This document shows, piece after piece, positions 1-8,501 of a DNA stretch of 53,015 bases. This stretch comes from Novosphingobium nitrogenifigens DSM 19370. Lineage in GTDB: Bacteria > Pseudomonadota > Alphaproteobacteria > Sphingomonadales > Sphingomonadaceae. A program made the position numbers and the translations under genes. The notes under the pieces were generated by a model. That model worked only from the letters and a program-made list of their open reading frames with translations. It was not told the origin of the DNA and did no database searches. Numbering within the stretch: position 1 is the stretch's first letter; each line of letters starts with the position of its first letter. Location: assembly GCF_000192575.1 (NCBI RefSeq), contig NZ_GL876934.1, positions 199,124 to 252,138 of the forward strand. The letters run 5' to 3'.

Positions 1-180
<180 letters not shown>

Positions 181-196
181 ATTCGGGATCGCCCTT

Positions 197-613
197 TCAC
201 ATTCCCTCGAAGCCGAGCAACTCTGCCGCGTGCCTTGCGCACGCGGCATCATTTTCGGACGTATCGCCCGAAACTCCGATCGCGCCCACGATGCGCCCTT
301 TGTGACGCACCACGATCCCTCCGGCCGCTGCGATCACCGGTTCTTCCGACAAAGGCGCGATCGCCCGCATCAGGTCGGGATGATCGCGAACCATGCCCTG
401 CACTTGCGCGGTCGAACGGCCGAAATCGAGCGCGGTCCGCGCCTTGGCCTGGGCAATGCGCCCCCACATCGGCGGCGCGCCGTCGGTGCGAAAGAGCACC
501 AACGGCGTCCCCGACGGATCGACGACCGCAACGGCAAGCGGCGCGCAGTCCAGAACCCGGCCTTGCGCCAGAACTTCATCGGCCAGCCGCCGCGCGGTGT
601 CGAAATCGAGCAT
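197..613 (-). CDS. GlcG/HbpS family (DUF336) protein
   Basis: A 138-residue protein of the GlcG/HbpS family, small alpha/beta proteins of uncertain role; some members bind haem. Family hallmarks seen are the N-terminal helix region ARRLADEVLA, the motif PLAVAVVDPSG and the glycine-rich end VGAIGVSGDTSENDAACARHA. The ATG at 613 is chosen because GAGG lies five bases upstream; a GTG five codons earlier lacks this. It is the last gene of the minus-strand dehydrogenase-branch block, 11 bp after the outer-membrane protein gene. Such genes recur at the ends of aromatic-degradation operons, but the function here is unknown. Confidence 0.85.
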   Translation of the reverse strand: MLDFDTARRLADEVLAQGRVLDCAPLAVAVVDPSGTPLVLFRTDGAPPMWGRIAQAKARTALDFGRSTAQVQGMVRDHPDLMRAIAPLSEEPVIAAAGGIVVRHKGRIVGAIGVSGDTSENDAACARHAAELLGFEGM

Positions 614-624
614 GCAAACCTCGT

Positions 625-1581
625 TCACTTGATCGGAATGATCGCCTTGATCCAGAACTTGTCGCCCTGCGGACGATAGTTGGCAAAGAATTCATGCTGC
701 CAGGTGGTCAGCAAATGAACCTTGCCCAGTCCCAGACGGACGCTGGGGCCCCCGGCGAACGCCTCGCCCTTGAAACCGTGCATGGCATCGATCCCCAACT
801 GGGCAGCCGCATTGTCGACATGGTCACCAGTCGTCTGCTTGTAGTAATAGCCGGAAAAGCCGAGCTGGACCTTGGGGCTGATCGCATAGCTTGCCGCATA
901 GTCGGCGTGGAATTCGTTGCCCGAACGATACCCCGCGCCGGTGGGGTTGAAACCATTGATCTGCGCGTCGGTGTTCTTGAAGTTGATATCGTACATCATC
1001 TTCACGTCGAGCCGCAGGTTCTTCTTGTAATAGGCGAACGCGACGATCGGCTCGACGTTCCAGTAATGGCGGCTGAAATTGGCAATGCTGGCGCGGTCAT
1101 AGCTGCCCACCGGCAGATTGATGTCGAGCCCGGTGATGACATGCCACCCGTTGCGGAAATGCCAGCCCAGAATGATCGGGTCGATAGTGACATCCGAAAC
1201 GCCCGATCGGTTTCCGCTCATCCCCGCGATGCGCGCGTCGACATTCACGACCGGTACCACGACATGCATGGCATAGTCGGCGCCGAGGAATTTCTTGTCC
1301 GTCACCCAGACCACGCGCGTGACGACCGCTTCGGCCTTCACCTTGAAATCGGGCAGCAGTCCGCTGTTACCGTCACCGTCGTTGAAGCGCCCGGCCTCGT
1401 AATATTGCAGATAGCCCAGATAATAGAGCCCCTTGGGCGGCAAGGCGCCTGCCAGCATGCCTTCCGCGCCGTTGGGATAGACTCCGCCGCCCGCCTCGCT
1501 CGCCATGGCCGGTGTCGCCACGGCAAGGGCCGCCGCCATCGCGCCAAGACATGCGGACGCCCATTGTCCCTTCGTTGTCAT
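625..1581 (-). CDS. outer-membrane 'phenol meta-degradation' family protein (SphA/MetA-like)
   Basis: A 318-residue protein with a signal peptide (about residues 1-27, ending ATPAMA) followed by alternating aromatic/hydrophobic strands typical of an outer-membrane beta-barrel. Content and context match the Phenol_MetA_deg family found in meta-cleavage operons, thought to help uptake of hydrophobic aromatics. The start ATG at 1581 has GGGAGAGG immediately upstream; a longer reading frame to 1686 lacks a signal peptide and is rejected. It lies 144 bp after the tautomerase gene and just before the GlcG-like gene, in the same direction. Uptake is inference from the family, not visible in the sequence. 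Confidence 0.8.
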   Translation of the reverse strand: MTTKGQWASACLGAMAAALAVATPAMASEAGGGVYPNGAEGMLAGALPPKGLYYLGYLQYYEAGRFNDGDGNSGLLPDFKVKAEAVVTRVVWVTDKKFLGADYAMHVVVPVVNVDARIAGMSGNRSGVSDVTIDPIILGWHFRNGWHVITGLDINLPVGSYDRASIANFSRHYWNVEPIVAFAYYKKNLRLDVKMMYDINFKNTDAQINGFNPTGAGYRSGNEFHADYAASYAISPKVQLGFSGYYYKQTTGDHVDNAAAQLGIDAMHGFKGEAFAGGPSVRLGLGKVHLLTTWQHEFFANYRPQGDKFWIKAIIPIK

Positions 1582-1725
1582 GATCCTCTCCCTTTTTATG
1601 CTTGATTTGTTTTCAGCCCTCCGCCCCCGGAAGGTCCGGCCTGTCGGTCGCAGGCACACGTCATCGTTCGGGCAAGTGCCCGTCATGGCCTTTCGTCAGT
1701 CTCGCTTTTTCCCGAGTGGCGGTCC

Positions 1726-1917
1726 CTAGCGGCCGAGTTCCTCGGCCGTGCGTCCGGCAATGCCGAAATCGGTCTTGGGCATTTCGGTGATGATCACCCG
1801 CACGCTTTCGACCGGAACGCCGAGCGTTTCGACCGCCGCGTCGGTCACGGCGCGGATGAACCCGGCCTTTTGTTCGCGGCTGCGTCCTTCGAGCAGAAAC
1901 GTCTGAATGATCGGCAT
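1726..1917 (-). CDS. dmpI: 4-oxalocrotonate tautomerase
   Basis: A 63-residue protein starting MPIIQ, which after Met removal gives the N-terminal Pro1 general base of the tautomerase superfamily. In mature numbering Arg11 and Arg39, the substrate-binding/catalytic arginines of 4-oxalocrotonate tautomerase, are both present. It converts 2-hydroxymuconate to 2-oxo-3-hexenedioate in the dehydrogenase branch of catechol meta-cleavage. Its ATG shares one base with the TGA of the decarboxylase gene, indicating translational coupling. Also known as xylH in TOL-type pathways. Confidence 0.95.
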   Translation of the reverse strand: MPIIQTFLLEGRSREQKAGFIRAVTDAAVETLGVPVESVRVIITEMPKTDFGIAGRTAEELGR

Positions 1918-2705
1918 CACACTACCTTTACGCTGATCGTTCCCAGGGCCTGGTACTTGACCGTGATCGTGTCGCCCGGGGCGACCGCGACGGCGGCGGT
2001 TGCGCCACCGGTCATGATGAAGGCTCCGGCAGGCAGGCTCTCGCCCCGCCGCGCGAGCATGTTGGCCAGCATGGCAACGCTCTGCGCCGGGTGACCGAGT
2101 ACGGCAGCACCGGTCGCGGCTTCGACCACTTCGCCGTTCTTTTCCATGACGATGGCGAGGTTGGGCAGGTCGAGCCCGGCAACCGGGACTTTTTCCCCGC
2201 CGCTGATCCACCGTGCCGACGAGGTATTGTCCGCGATCACGCTTTTGAGATCGAAGCGGAAATCCTTGTACCGGCTGTCGATGACTTCGAGCGCGGGAAC
2301 GACACAGGCCGTCGCTGCCAGAACCGCGTCGATGTCGCAGCCCGGCCCGGTCAGTTCGTCCTTGAGCACGAACGCGATTTCGGCTTCCACTTTGGGATGG
2401 ATCAGCGTCGCGGTGTCGATCGTGCCGCCATCGGGGATTTCGCCGACATCGGTGATGAAACCGAAGACCGGTTCCTCGACGCCCATCTGCTCCATCTTGG
2501 CATGGCTGGTCAGCCCGGCCTTGTACCCCGCCATGCCGACCCCGCGCGCCTGCTGGCGCTCGCGGATGCCGCGCTGGATGGCATAGGCATCGTCCCAGTC
2601 CATTTCCGGATAGCGATCGGTGATCTTGGTCACTTCGCGCCGTTCCATTTCGGCCTTGTCGAGAAATTCGGCCAGTTCGGCGACGGTCTCAGCCGCAAGC
2701 GCCAT
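1917..2705 (-). CDS. dmpH: 4-oxalocrotonate (2-oxo-3-hexenedioate) decarboxylase
   Basis: A 262-residue protein of the hydratase/decarboxylase fumarylacetoacetase-like fold. Long stretches agree with DmpH/XylI decarboxylases rather than the paralogous DmpE/XylJ hydratases: KAGLTSHAKMEQMGVEEP, HPKVEAEIAF, EVIDSRYKDFRFDLKSV, VMEKNGEVVE and GAAVLGHPAQSVAMLANML. It is Mg-dependent in the family and turns 2-oxo-3-hexenedioate into 2-oxopent-4-enoate; in known systems it complexes with the hydratase, which is not in this window. The ATG at 2705 has an AAAGGAGA ribosome site. It sits 26 bp after the semialdehyde dehydrogenase gene. Confidence 0.95.
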   Translation of the reverse strand: MALAAETVAELAEFLDKAEMERREVTKITDRYPEMDWDDAYAIQRGIRERQQARGVGMAGYKAGLTSHAKMEQMGVEEPVFGFITDVGEIPDGGTIDTATLIHPKVEAEIAFVLKDELTGPGCDIDAVLAATACVVPALEVIDSRYKDFRFDLKSVIADNTSSARWISGGEKVPVAGLDLPNLAIVMEKNGEVVEAATGAAVLGHPAQSVAMLANMLARRGESLPAGAFIMTGGATAAVAVAPGDTITVKYQALGTISVKVV

Positions 2706-2731
2706 CGGTATCTCCTTTCGTTACCCAAACT

Positions 2732-4252
2732 TCACAGCGCGACGCAGACGTTCTTGAGTTCGGTATAGAATTCAAGACTGTGGACCCCGCCTTCGCGACC
2801 GATGCCCGACTGCTTCGAACCGCCGAAGGCCGTACGCAGGTCGCGCAGGAACCAGCTGTTGATCCAGCAGATACCGACGTCGAGCGCGGCGGCCATGCGG
2901 TGCCCGGTCGAAATGTCGCCGGTCCACACTGTCGCGGCAAGGCCATAGGCCGTCGCATTGGCCCGCTCGACCACTTCCTCTTCGGTATCGAAGGGGGAAA
3001 CGTGGCAGCACGGGCCGAAGACTTCCTCGCGCACCAGTGCAGAGCTGTCGGGAAGCCCGGTCCAGATCGTCGGCTCGATCCAGCTGCCGTTGACAAGATC
3101 GCCCTCCATGACCGGAATGCCGCCGCCGGTAACGACAGTCGCGCCTTCCTCGCGCGCCTTGGCGTAATAGGACAGCACCTTGTTGCGATGTTCCTGCGAA
3201 ATCAGCGGACCGAGCGTGACGCCCGGCGTTTCCGGCGGCCCCAGCACGAGGGCTTCGGCACTGGCCTTGAGCCGGGCGACGAAAGCGTCGAAAATCGGCC
3301 GCTGGACATAGATCCGCTCGGTGCCGAGGCAGACCTGCCCGGTGTTCTGGAACGCAGATCGCGTGATCCCGGCAACCGCCTTGTCGAGGTCGGCGTCGGC
3401 AAAGACGATCCCGGGGTTCTTGCCACCCAGTTCGAACGAGACCGGACGCACGCCCTTGGCCGCGGCGCGCATGATCGCCTCGCCGGTGCCGGTTTCGCCG
3501 GTGAAAGTCACGCCGTTGACGCCGGGATGCTCGGTCAGGAAGGCCCCTGCCGATTCCGGGCCGAAACCATGAACTACGTTGTAGACGCCCTTGGGCACGC
3601 CGACATCGCGCATGACTTCGGCAAGCAGCGTCGCGGTCGAAGGAGTTTCCTCCGAAGGCTTGACGATCACGGTATTGCCGCAGGCGAGCGCCGGGCCGAC
3701 TTTCCACGTCATCAGCAAGAGCGGAAGGTTCCACGGACAGACCACCGCGATCACCCCGCGCGGACTGCGCAGGCCATAGTTCATGGCCTTGCCCCCGTCA
3801 TGGGTGTCGGTCACGAAGCTTTCGGTGGGCACATTGCGGAACAGATCGGCAAAGATGCGGAAATTCGCCGCCCCGCGCGGCACGTCGACGTGCTGGGCAA
3901 AATAGGCGGGCATGCCGGTATCCAGCAATTCGGCTTTCACGAAATCGGCATGACGCCGCATCATCTCGTCGGCGACGTCGTGCAGGATCTTGCAACGCTG
4001 TTCGACGGTCATGCGGCCCCATGGCCCCTTGAGCGCGGCCTGCGCGGCTTTGACCGCCGCATCGACTTCCACCCGCCCGGCTTCATGGACACGGGACACG
4101 AGCGACCCGTCGATGGGATTGGTATTGTCGAACAGACGGCCGGTACCGACCCATTCGCCATCGATGAAATTCCATGCATCGGAGAGCGCGGGGGCGAGCA
4201 CTGGGGAGCGCGCGGGCACTGCCTTGCTCTGTTCGTGCGCGGTCACGGTCAT
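2732..4252 (-). CDS. dmpC: 2-hydroxymuconic semialdehyde dehydrogenase
   Basis: A 506-residue aldehyde dehydrogenase, slightly longer than typical DmpC/XylG. The catalytic glutamate is in FELGGKNPG (Glu274) and the nucleophilic cysteine in NTGQVCLGTERIY (Cys308); PWNLPLLL and VKPSEETP are the NAD-binding loops. It oxidises the ring-cleavage product 2-hydroxymuconic semialdehyde to 2-hydroxymuconate, the entry to the 4-oxalocrotonate branch. It lies between the dioxygenase (97 bp upstream) and the decarboxylase, all on the minus strand. The specific substrate is assigned from this context; residues alone show only the ALDH class. Confidence 0.93.
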   Translation of the reverse strand: MTVTAHEQSKAVPARSPVLAPALSDAWNFIDGEWVGTGRLFDNTNPIDGSLVSRVHEAGRVEVDAAVKAAQAALKGPWGRMTVEQRCKILHDVADEMMRRHADFVKAELLDTGMPAYFAQHVDVPRGAANFRIFADLFRNVPTESFVTDTHDGGKAMNYGLRSPRGVIAVVCPWNLPLLLMTWKVGPALACGNTVIVKPSEETPSTATLLAEVMRDVGVPKGVYNVVHGFGPESAGAFLTEHPGVNGVTFTGETGTGEAIMRAAAKGVRPVSFELGGKNPGIVFADADLDKAVAGITRSAFQNTGQVCLGTERIYVQRPIFDAFVARLKASAEALVLGPPETPGVTLGPLISQEHRNKVLSYYAKAREEGATVVTGGGIPVMEGDLVNGSWIEPTIWTGLPDSSALVREEVFGPCCHVSPFDTEEEVVERANATAYGLAATVWTGDISTGHRMAAALDVGICWINSWFLRDLRTAFGGSKQSGIGREGGVHSLEFYTELKNVCVAL

Positions 4253-4349
4253 GCATTGGCTCCTTTGAACAGCGGGTGACGCGAGAGCAGTGGGAGGGAA
4301 CGCCCCCGCGCCGTCCGGTGAAAAGATGTCCGCCGAAAGGATCGGACGT

Positions 4350-5282
4350 TCAGGTGGTGACGTTGAGGAAAGCCTCGTTCAGCTTGCGATCGTGATAAAA
4401 GATCGCGCGCCCGATTTCGGTGTCGTGCCAGGTGATCACCGGACGGTCGGGGTACCAGATATAACCCCCTGAAAAGACTTCGTTGCGGTTGCCCGAGGGG
4501 TCGAAGAAATAGATCGTCTCGCCCCGGGTGATACCGTGCCGCGTCGGCCCGATGTCAAGCGAGACGTCGCGCTTGGAAATGATGTCGGCCGCGTGCAGCA
4601 CTTCGTGCCAGCCGCCCAGAATGAACGAGGCGTGGTGCAGGCGATTGTCCTCGTCCGAACGGATGAAGGCGATGTCGTGCGCCTTGTTCGAACAGGTCAG
4701 GAAGACGCCGATCAGGAACTTGCGATCCGGTCCGACCACCTGTTCGGTGAGGTTGAACCCAAGAACGTCGCGGAACAAGGTGAGATTGGCGTCGATGTCG
4801 CGACCATAGAGCAAGGCGTGATCGAACCGGCTCGGCGCCATGCCGCGCAATCCGTCGGGCCAGGGATCGGGATTGTCGTAGCCGGTCATGCAGCCCAGCG
4901 TCTTCTTGGTCGCATAGATTTCCATGCGGTGCCCGGTCGGAATGGTGAACTGGAACCGCCGCCCGGTCAGCAATTGCTCGCCTTCGGGAGCCCAGCGGGT
5001 GTCGCTGACCAGCCCCGAAGCCTCGAGCTTGACCGCAAGGTCGTCGAGCGTCTGTTCGCTGTCCACTTTCCAGCCGAAGTAATCCATGCCCGCCTGTTCG
5101 GCTTCGCGCAGGACGACGCTGTGGTGGTCGTTTTCGTCCCAGGCTTTGAGGAACACGCGCCCTTCATCGTCGCGCCCGGTTTCGAAAAGGCCGATCACCT
5201 GCGTGTAGTGACGCACCGCCTCGTCGAGGTCGAGTACCCGCAGGACAATGTGTCCGGGCCTCAGAACGCCAGTCAATGCCAT
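4350..5282 (-). CDS. dmpB: catechol 2,3-dioxygenase (copy in the dehydrogenase-branch block)
   Basis: A 310-residue type I extradiol dioxygenase with two vicinal-oxygen-chelate domains. The Fe(II) ligands fit His155 (RFDHALLYG), His217 (RLHHASF) and Glu268 (SGNRNEVF). The active-site His and Tyr of XylE are kept in GPTRHGITRG and TIYFFDPSG. It cleaves catechol next to the hydroxyls to give 2-hydroxymuconic semialdehyde. The ATG at 5282 is preferred to the TTG one codon earlier. It follows its ferredoxin gene by 42 bp and is one of two such dioxygenases in the window; the other is at 7545-8489 and is clearly different in sequence. Confidence 0.94.
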   Translation of the reverse strand: MALTGVLRPGHIVLRVLDLDEAVRHYTQVIGLFETGRDDEGRVFLKAWDENDHHSVVLREAEQAGMDYFGWKVDSEQTLDDLAVKLEASGLVSDTRWAPEGEQLLTGRRFQFTIPTGHRMEIYATKKTLGCMTGYDNPDPWPDGLRGMAPSRFDHALLYGRDIDANLTLFRDVLGFNLTEQVVGPDRKFLIGVFLTCSNKAHDIAFIRSDEDNRLHHASFILGGWHEVLHAADIISKRDVSLDIGPTRHGITRGETIYFFDPSGNRNEVFSGGYIWYPDRPVITWHDTEIGRAIFYHDRKLNEAFLNVTT

Positions 5283-5324
5283 CAAAACTATCCCGAATAC
5301 TGCGCTGCCATCCGACCGTTTGGA

Positions 5325-5645
5325 TTACTGGTCGTGGTGGGGCGCATGTTTCATGATGCATTTGCGCATGCCGCCCACGATCTCGACCTGAAGGTCGAAC
5401 CGGGGAACCACACGACAGGCCAGCACGAGACCGGCCTCCTCTTCTTCGCGCGTGATGCAGGCGCGGCTCATCTTGCGGCCATCATATTCGCCCGAAATCA
5501 CGCGGATCTTGCAAACGCCGCAGCCACCTCCCCGGCAACCGACCGGAATACCCGCCCGCCCCAGACGTTCCATGCCTGCAAGCACGGTTTCGCCGTCGCG
5601 GCACTGATAGGTTTCCCCGGTATCGAGCATCGAGATGCGCGGCAT
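5325..5645 (-). CDS. xylT: chloroplast-type 2Fe-2S ferredoxin, dioxygenase-reactivating (XylT-like)
   Basis: About 106 residues with the plant-type 2Fe-2S pattern GCRGGGCGVCKIRV and a later ACRV cysteine. XylT/DmpQ ferredoxins re-reduce the oxidised iron of catechol 2,3-dioxygenase during turnover of substituted catechols. The reading frame is open to an ATG at 5726, but the ATG at 5645 is preceded by GAGAGG at good spacing, matches XylT length, and leaves the promoter/operator region at 5725-5815 outside the coding sequence. The gene directly precedes the dioxygenase it is predicted to serve. Confidence 0.88.
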   Translation of the reverse strand: MPRISMLDTGETYQCRDGETVLAGMERLGRAGIPVGCRGGGCGVCKIRVISGEYDGRKMSRACITREEEEAGLVLACRVVPRFDLQVEIVGGMRKCIMKHAPHHDQ

Positions 5646-5724
5646 GAACCTCTCCATATGTCCCACCCGTTTTCCGGGCGTGGCGACCGAGGATGACTCG
5701 GCCTTGGCACTGACCTTAGCAGCC

Positions 5725-5815
5725 ATAAAATCGAGTTCAAGATTTAATCTCGAGATTTTATGGCTTCATCCGATATTGTCGCAAAGCTATGGCAGCGGTT
5801 GCAAAATGTCGCAAA
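5725..5815. promoter_or_regulatory. operator/promoter region between the XylT-like gene and the GntR regulator
   Basis: The perfect 12-bp palindrome AATCTCGAGATT lies at 5746-5757. It sits inside a larger imperfect inverted repeat, ATAAAATCGAG (5725-5735) against CTCGAGATTTTAT (5749-5761). On the minus strand a candidate promoter has -35 TTGCGA (5784-5779) and -10 TAAAAT (5760-5755), with an 18-bp spacer, placing the start inside the palindrome, a repressor-like layout. The 9-mer TGTCGCAAA occurs at 5777-5785 and 5807-5815, exactly 30 bp apart. The promoter assignment is inference; the repeats are seen directly. Confidence 0.6.
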
Positions 5816-5837
5816 ACCGTCGAAACTTGCAGGGCTG

Positions 5838-6605
5838 ATGACCGTCACCTCCCCTTCCTCGCCGCCCCCGGCACCTCGACTGCCCGCCCCTCGTCCAGAG
5901 GCCTCGGGGACGCCCAAGTCGCTGATCGTGGGAACGTACGAGCGCCTGCGCGCCGACATCATTGCCGGACGCTATGCTCCGGGGTCGCGATTGCGGGTCG
6001 AACATCTCAAGACCGATTACGATGTCGGCGCGGGCACCTTGCGCGAGGCGCTGGGCCTGCTCGTCTCCGATGCGCTCGTGCTCAACCGGGACCAGCGCGG
6101 GTTCTGGGTGGCGGACATGTCGCTCGACGATTTCCGCGACATCACCGAGACCCGCGTGCTGCTGGAGACGAGCGCCTTGCGCCAGTCGATCGCGGCGCGC
6201 GACGACGATTGGGAAGGTGATCTGAGCTCCGCATTCCACCGCCTGTCGCGGGCCGAAGAGCGGCTCGACAATTCCCAACCGGCAACGGTCCTCGTCAACG
6301 ACTGGGAAGAATGCAACCGGCGCTTTCACCACGTCCTGCTGGCGCGGTGCCCGTCGCACTGGACGCTGCACTTCCTCTCGATCCTCTATCGCCAGGCCGA
6401 ACGCTATCGCCGCGTGGCACTGATGCACCGTCCGATCGGGCGCGACGTCCATGCCGAACACCGCGCCGTGTTCGAAGCGGCCATCGCGGGCAAGGCCGAC
6501 GAAGCGGCGGACGTGACCGCCACCCATATCCGCACGACGTATGCGGCGCTGGTCGCCTATGCCAAGGAGCATCGGATCACCCAGCTCGTCCCGGACAGCG
6601 CCTGA
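5838..6605 (+). CDS. GntR-family transcriptional regulator, FCD (FadR-like) subfamily
   Basis: About 255 residues. The N-terminal winged helix covers about residues 30-100 and contains LRADIIAGRYAPGSRLRVEHL and GTLREALGLLVSDALV; an all-helical FCD ligand domain follows (TETRVLLETSALR, EECNRRFHHVLL, DVHAEHRAVFEAAIAGKADEA). FCD regulators usually repress neighbouring catabolic operons and are released by a pathway acid. The frame is open to an ATG at 5760, but that ATG overlaps a palindrome and has no ribosome site; the ATG at 5838 follows AGGG, at short spacing. It is the only plus-strand gene inside the minus-strand catabolic run and splits it into two blocks. Confidence 0.88.
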   Translation: MTVTSPSSPPPAPRLPAPRPEASGTPKSLIVGTYERLRADIIAGRYAPGSRLRVEHLKTDYDVGAGTLREALGLLVSDALVLNRDQRGFWVADMSLDDFRDITETRVLLETSALRQSIAARDDDWEGDLSSAFHRLSRAEERLDNSQPATVLVNDWEECNRRFHHVLLARCPSHWTLHFLSILYRQAERYRRVALMHRPIGRDVHAEHRAVFEAAIAGKADEAADVTATHIRTTYAALVAYAKEHRITQLVPDSA

Positions 6606-6626
6606 GCCCGTCTCAACGAAGTAGCC

Positions 6627-7481
6627 TCATCGGGAACCGTCCCGAAGGAAATCGTCGACCAGACGGTTGAACCGGTCGGCATGTTCGATCTGCGTCCAAT
6701 GGCCGCAACGACCGAACATGTGCAGTTCGGCATCCGCGATCAGGGCGAAGAGGCGCTGGCTGGTTTCGGGCGGGATCACCCGATCCTCCCGTCCGTGGAT
6801 GATAAGCGCGCGGTGCGGCAGAGCCGCGATCGCCGCTTCCTCGCTCGCCAGGGCATCGACGCCGTTCTGGCGGGGAGCCGGGAACATCGCGGCGAAACTT
6901 TCCTGAAATCCCGGTCGGATGCTCGCGCGATAGCGCAGTTCGGCAAGTTCATCGCTGACCAACCCGCGATCGAATGCAAAGACGTCGAGCAAACGGCGCA
7001 TCGCCGCGATCGAGGGGCTGTAACCCCAAACCGCGTCGAGCCCTTCGGTCAACGGAAACGACAGGCCCGCGCTGCCCATCAAGACCAGCCGCCCGACCCG
7101 TTCGGGATGGGCAATGGCAAAGGCGAGTGCCAGCGCCCCGCCGAAGCTGTTCCCGACCAGATCGACCTGCGCAATGCCGAGCGCATCGAGAAAGTCGGCA
7201 AGGTGGCGCACCCACAGCTCCTTGCCATAGACTGCGCCCTCGGGCCGGTCGGTAAAGCCGAAGCCGACCATGTCGGGCGCGATCACCCGCCGCCCCTGAG
7301 CCAGGGCATCGATATTGAGCCGCCAATTGGCCCAGGCCGAAACGCCCGGCCCGGAACCGTGGATCATCAACAAGGGACGCGCGGAACTGCCGTCCCCGTC
7401 GGGTTGACCGTCCCGGTCATGATAATTCGTACGGATCGCACCGGCCATGATCGACCGGCCGATTTCGGGATTGCTGTCCAT
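6627..7481 (-). CDS. dmpD: 2-hydroxymuconic semialdehyde hydrolase
   Basis: A 284-residue alpha/beta hydrolase of the meta-cleavage product class. The catalytic triad is visible: Ser112 in GNSFGG, Asp233 in GREDRVIP and His261 in CGHW. The oxyanion region HGSGPGVSAWANW is characteristic of C-C bond hydrolases such as DmpD/XylF. It hydrolyses ring-cleavage products of catechol or 3-substituted catechols to 2-oxopent-4-dienoate plus an acid. The ATG at 7481 has GGAG six bases upstream. It ends the hydroxylase block, 63 bp after the second dioxygenase, and converges with the GntR gene. Confidence 0.93.
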   Translation of the reverse strand: MDSNPEIGRSIMAGAIRTNYHDRDGQPDGDGSSARPLLMIHGSGPGVSAWANWRLNIDALAQGRRVIAPDMVGFGFTDRPEGAVYGKELWVRHLADFLDALGIAQVDLVGNSFGGALALAFAIAHPERVGRLVLMGSAGLSFPLTEGLDAVWGYSPSIAAMRRLLDVFAFDRGLVSDELAELRYRASIRPGFQESFAAMFPAPRQNGVDALASEEAAIAALPHRALIIHGREDRVIPPETSQRLFALIADAELHMFGRCGHWTQIEHADRFNRLVDDFLRDGSR

Positions 7482-7544
7482 GAAACGCTCCAGCAGGGAA
7501 ACAGATGAAGGAAGGCGGGCCAGCGCCTCACAACGGGCACCCGC

Positions 7545-8489
7545 TCAGGTGTAGACGCCCAGAAAATCGCCCACGACATCGCCGCTGTGATAGAAAATCC
7601 CGCGCCAGAGGTTCTCCTCGGTCCAGGTGATCGTCGGCATGTCCTTTTGCGTCAGGTAGCCGAGCCCTGCGAACGTCTCGTTCCGGTTGCCCGAGGGATC
7701 GAAGAAATAGGTGGTCGAGCCCCGCGTGATGCCATGCCGCTGCGGGGTCACGTCGACTTTCACTTTGCGCTTGGCAAGGATGTCGGCCGTCCGCAGCACA
7801 TCCGACCAGTCGTCGAGAAAGAACGAGACGTGATGCAGTCCCGCGCGCGGCCCTGCCCCGAACGCAATGTCGTGCGGTGTCGTCGTGCAGAACATCCAGG
7901 CGGCTGCCTGCACGTCGCCATCGGGTCCGGCAACGACCTGCTCGCCCAGTCCGAAGCCCAGAACGTCACGGAAATAGGCGACATTCTCGGCCACCTTGTT
8001 GATCCCGCGCGCCGGGTCCAGCTCGCACATGATCATCACATGGTCGAGCCAGTGGCCCCCTGCCCCTTTCAGCCCATCGGGCCAGGGGTCGGGATTGAGA
8101 TTACCGGTGGCCTTTCCGTGGAAACGCTTTTCGGCATAGAGATGCATGAGATGCCCGCTCGGCAGCGTGACCGCGAGCGCACGGCCGCAGAACGGCACTT
8201 CACCCGCCTCGCATTCAGCGACCGCGACGCCGTGGCCAAGGCTGGCTTCGCGATAGCGGTCGAGATCGGCCTCGCTTTCCACCTTGAAGGCAAAGCTGTC
8301 GATCCCGGCTTCATCCGCCTCGACCAGGATCACCGAATAGAAATCCCATTCGTCCCAGCCCTTGAGATAGGCGGTGCCGTCGGGATCGCGGTGAACCGGC
8401 AGAAGCCCCAGAACTCCAGTGTAATGGTCAAGCGCGGCTTCCAGATCGAGCACGCGCAGCCTGACATGGCCCAGACGCATGACGCCCAT
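7545..8489 (-). CDS. dmpB: catechol 2,3-dioxygenase (copy in the phenol hydroxylase block)
   Basis: A 314-residue type I extradiol dioxygenase. Predicted Fe(II) ligands are His150 (WLDHVMIM), His220 (GLHHVSFF) and Glu271 (SGNRNETF), with the conserved QRHGITRG and TYFFDPSG active-site loops. Compared with the copy at 4350-5282 it has extra residues after the first ligand (around ELDPARGINKVAENV) and a different N-terminal domain, so substrate range may differ. The start at 8489 has GGGAGA upstream. It directly follows its own ferredoxin gene. Specificity for catechol versus methylcatechols cannot be told from sequence. Confidence 0.93.
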   Translation of the reverse strand: MGVMRLGHVRLRVLDLEAALDHYTGVLGLLPVHRDPDGTAYLKGWDEWDFYSVILVEADEAGIDSFAFKVESEADLDRYREASLGHGVAVAECEAGEVPFCGRALAVTLPSGHLMHLYAEKRFHGKATGNLNPDPWPDGLKGAGGHWLDHVMIMCELDPARGINKVAENVAYFRDVLGFGLGEQVVAGPDGDVQAAAWMFCTTTPHDIAFGAGPRAGLHHVSFFLDDWSDVLRTADILAKRKVKVDVTPQRHGITRGSTTYFFDPSGNRNETFAGLGYLTQKDMPTITWTEENLWRGIFYHSGDVVGDFLGVYT

Positions 8490-8501
8490 GGCTCTTCTCC
8501 C

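Noticed and set aside
5760..5837. N-terminal extension of the GntR regulator from ATG 5760
   Set aside because: This ATG overlaps a palindrome and has no ribosome site; the stretch contains the 30-bp-spaced TGTCGCAAA repeats and a candidate promoter, so it is better read as regulatory DNA.
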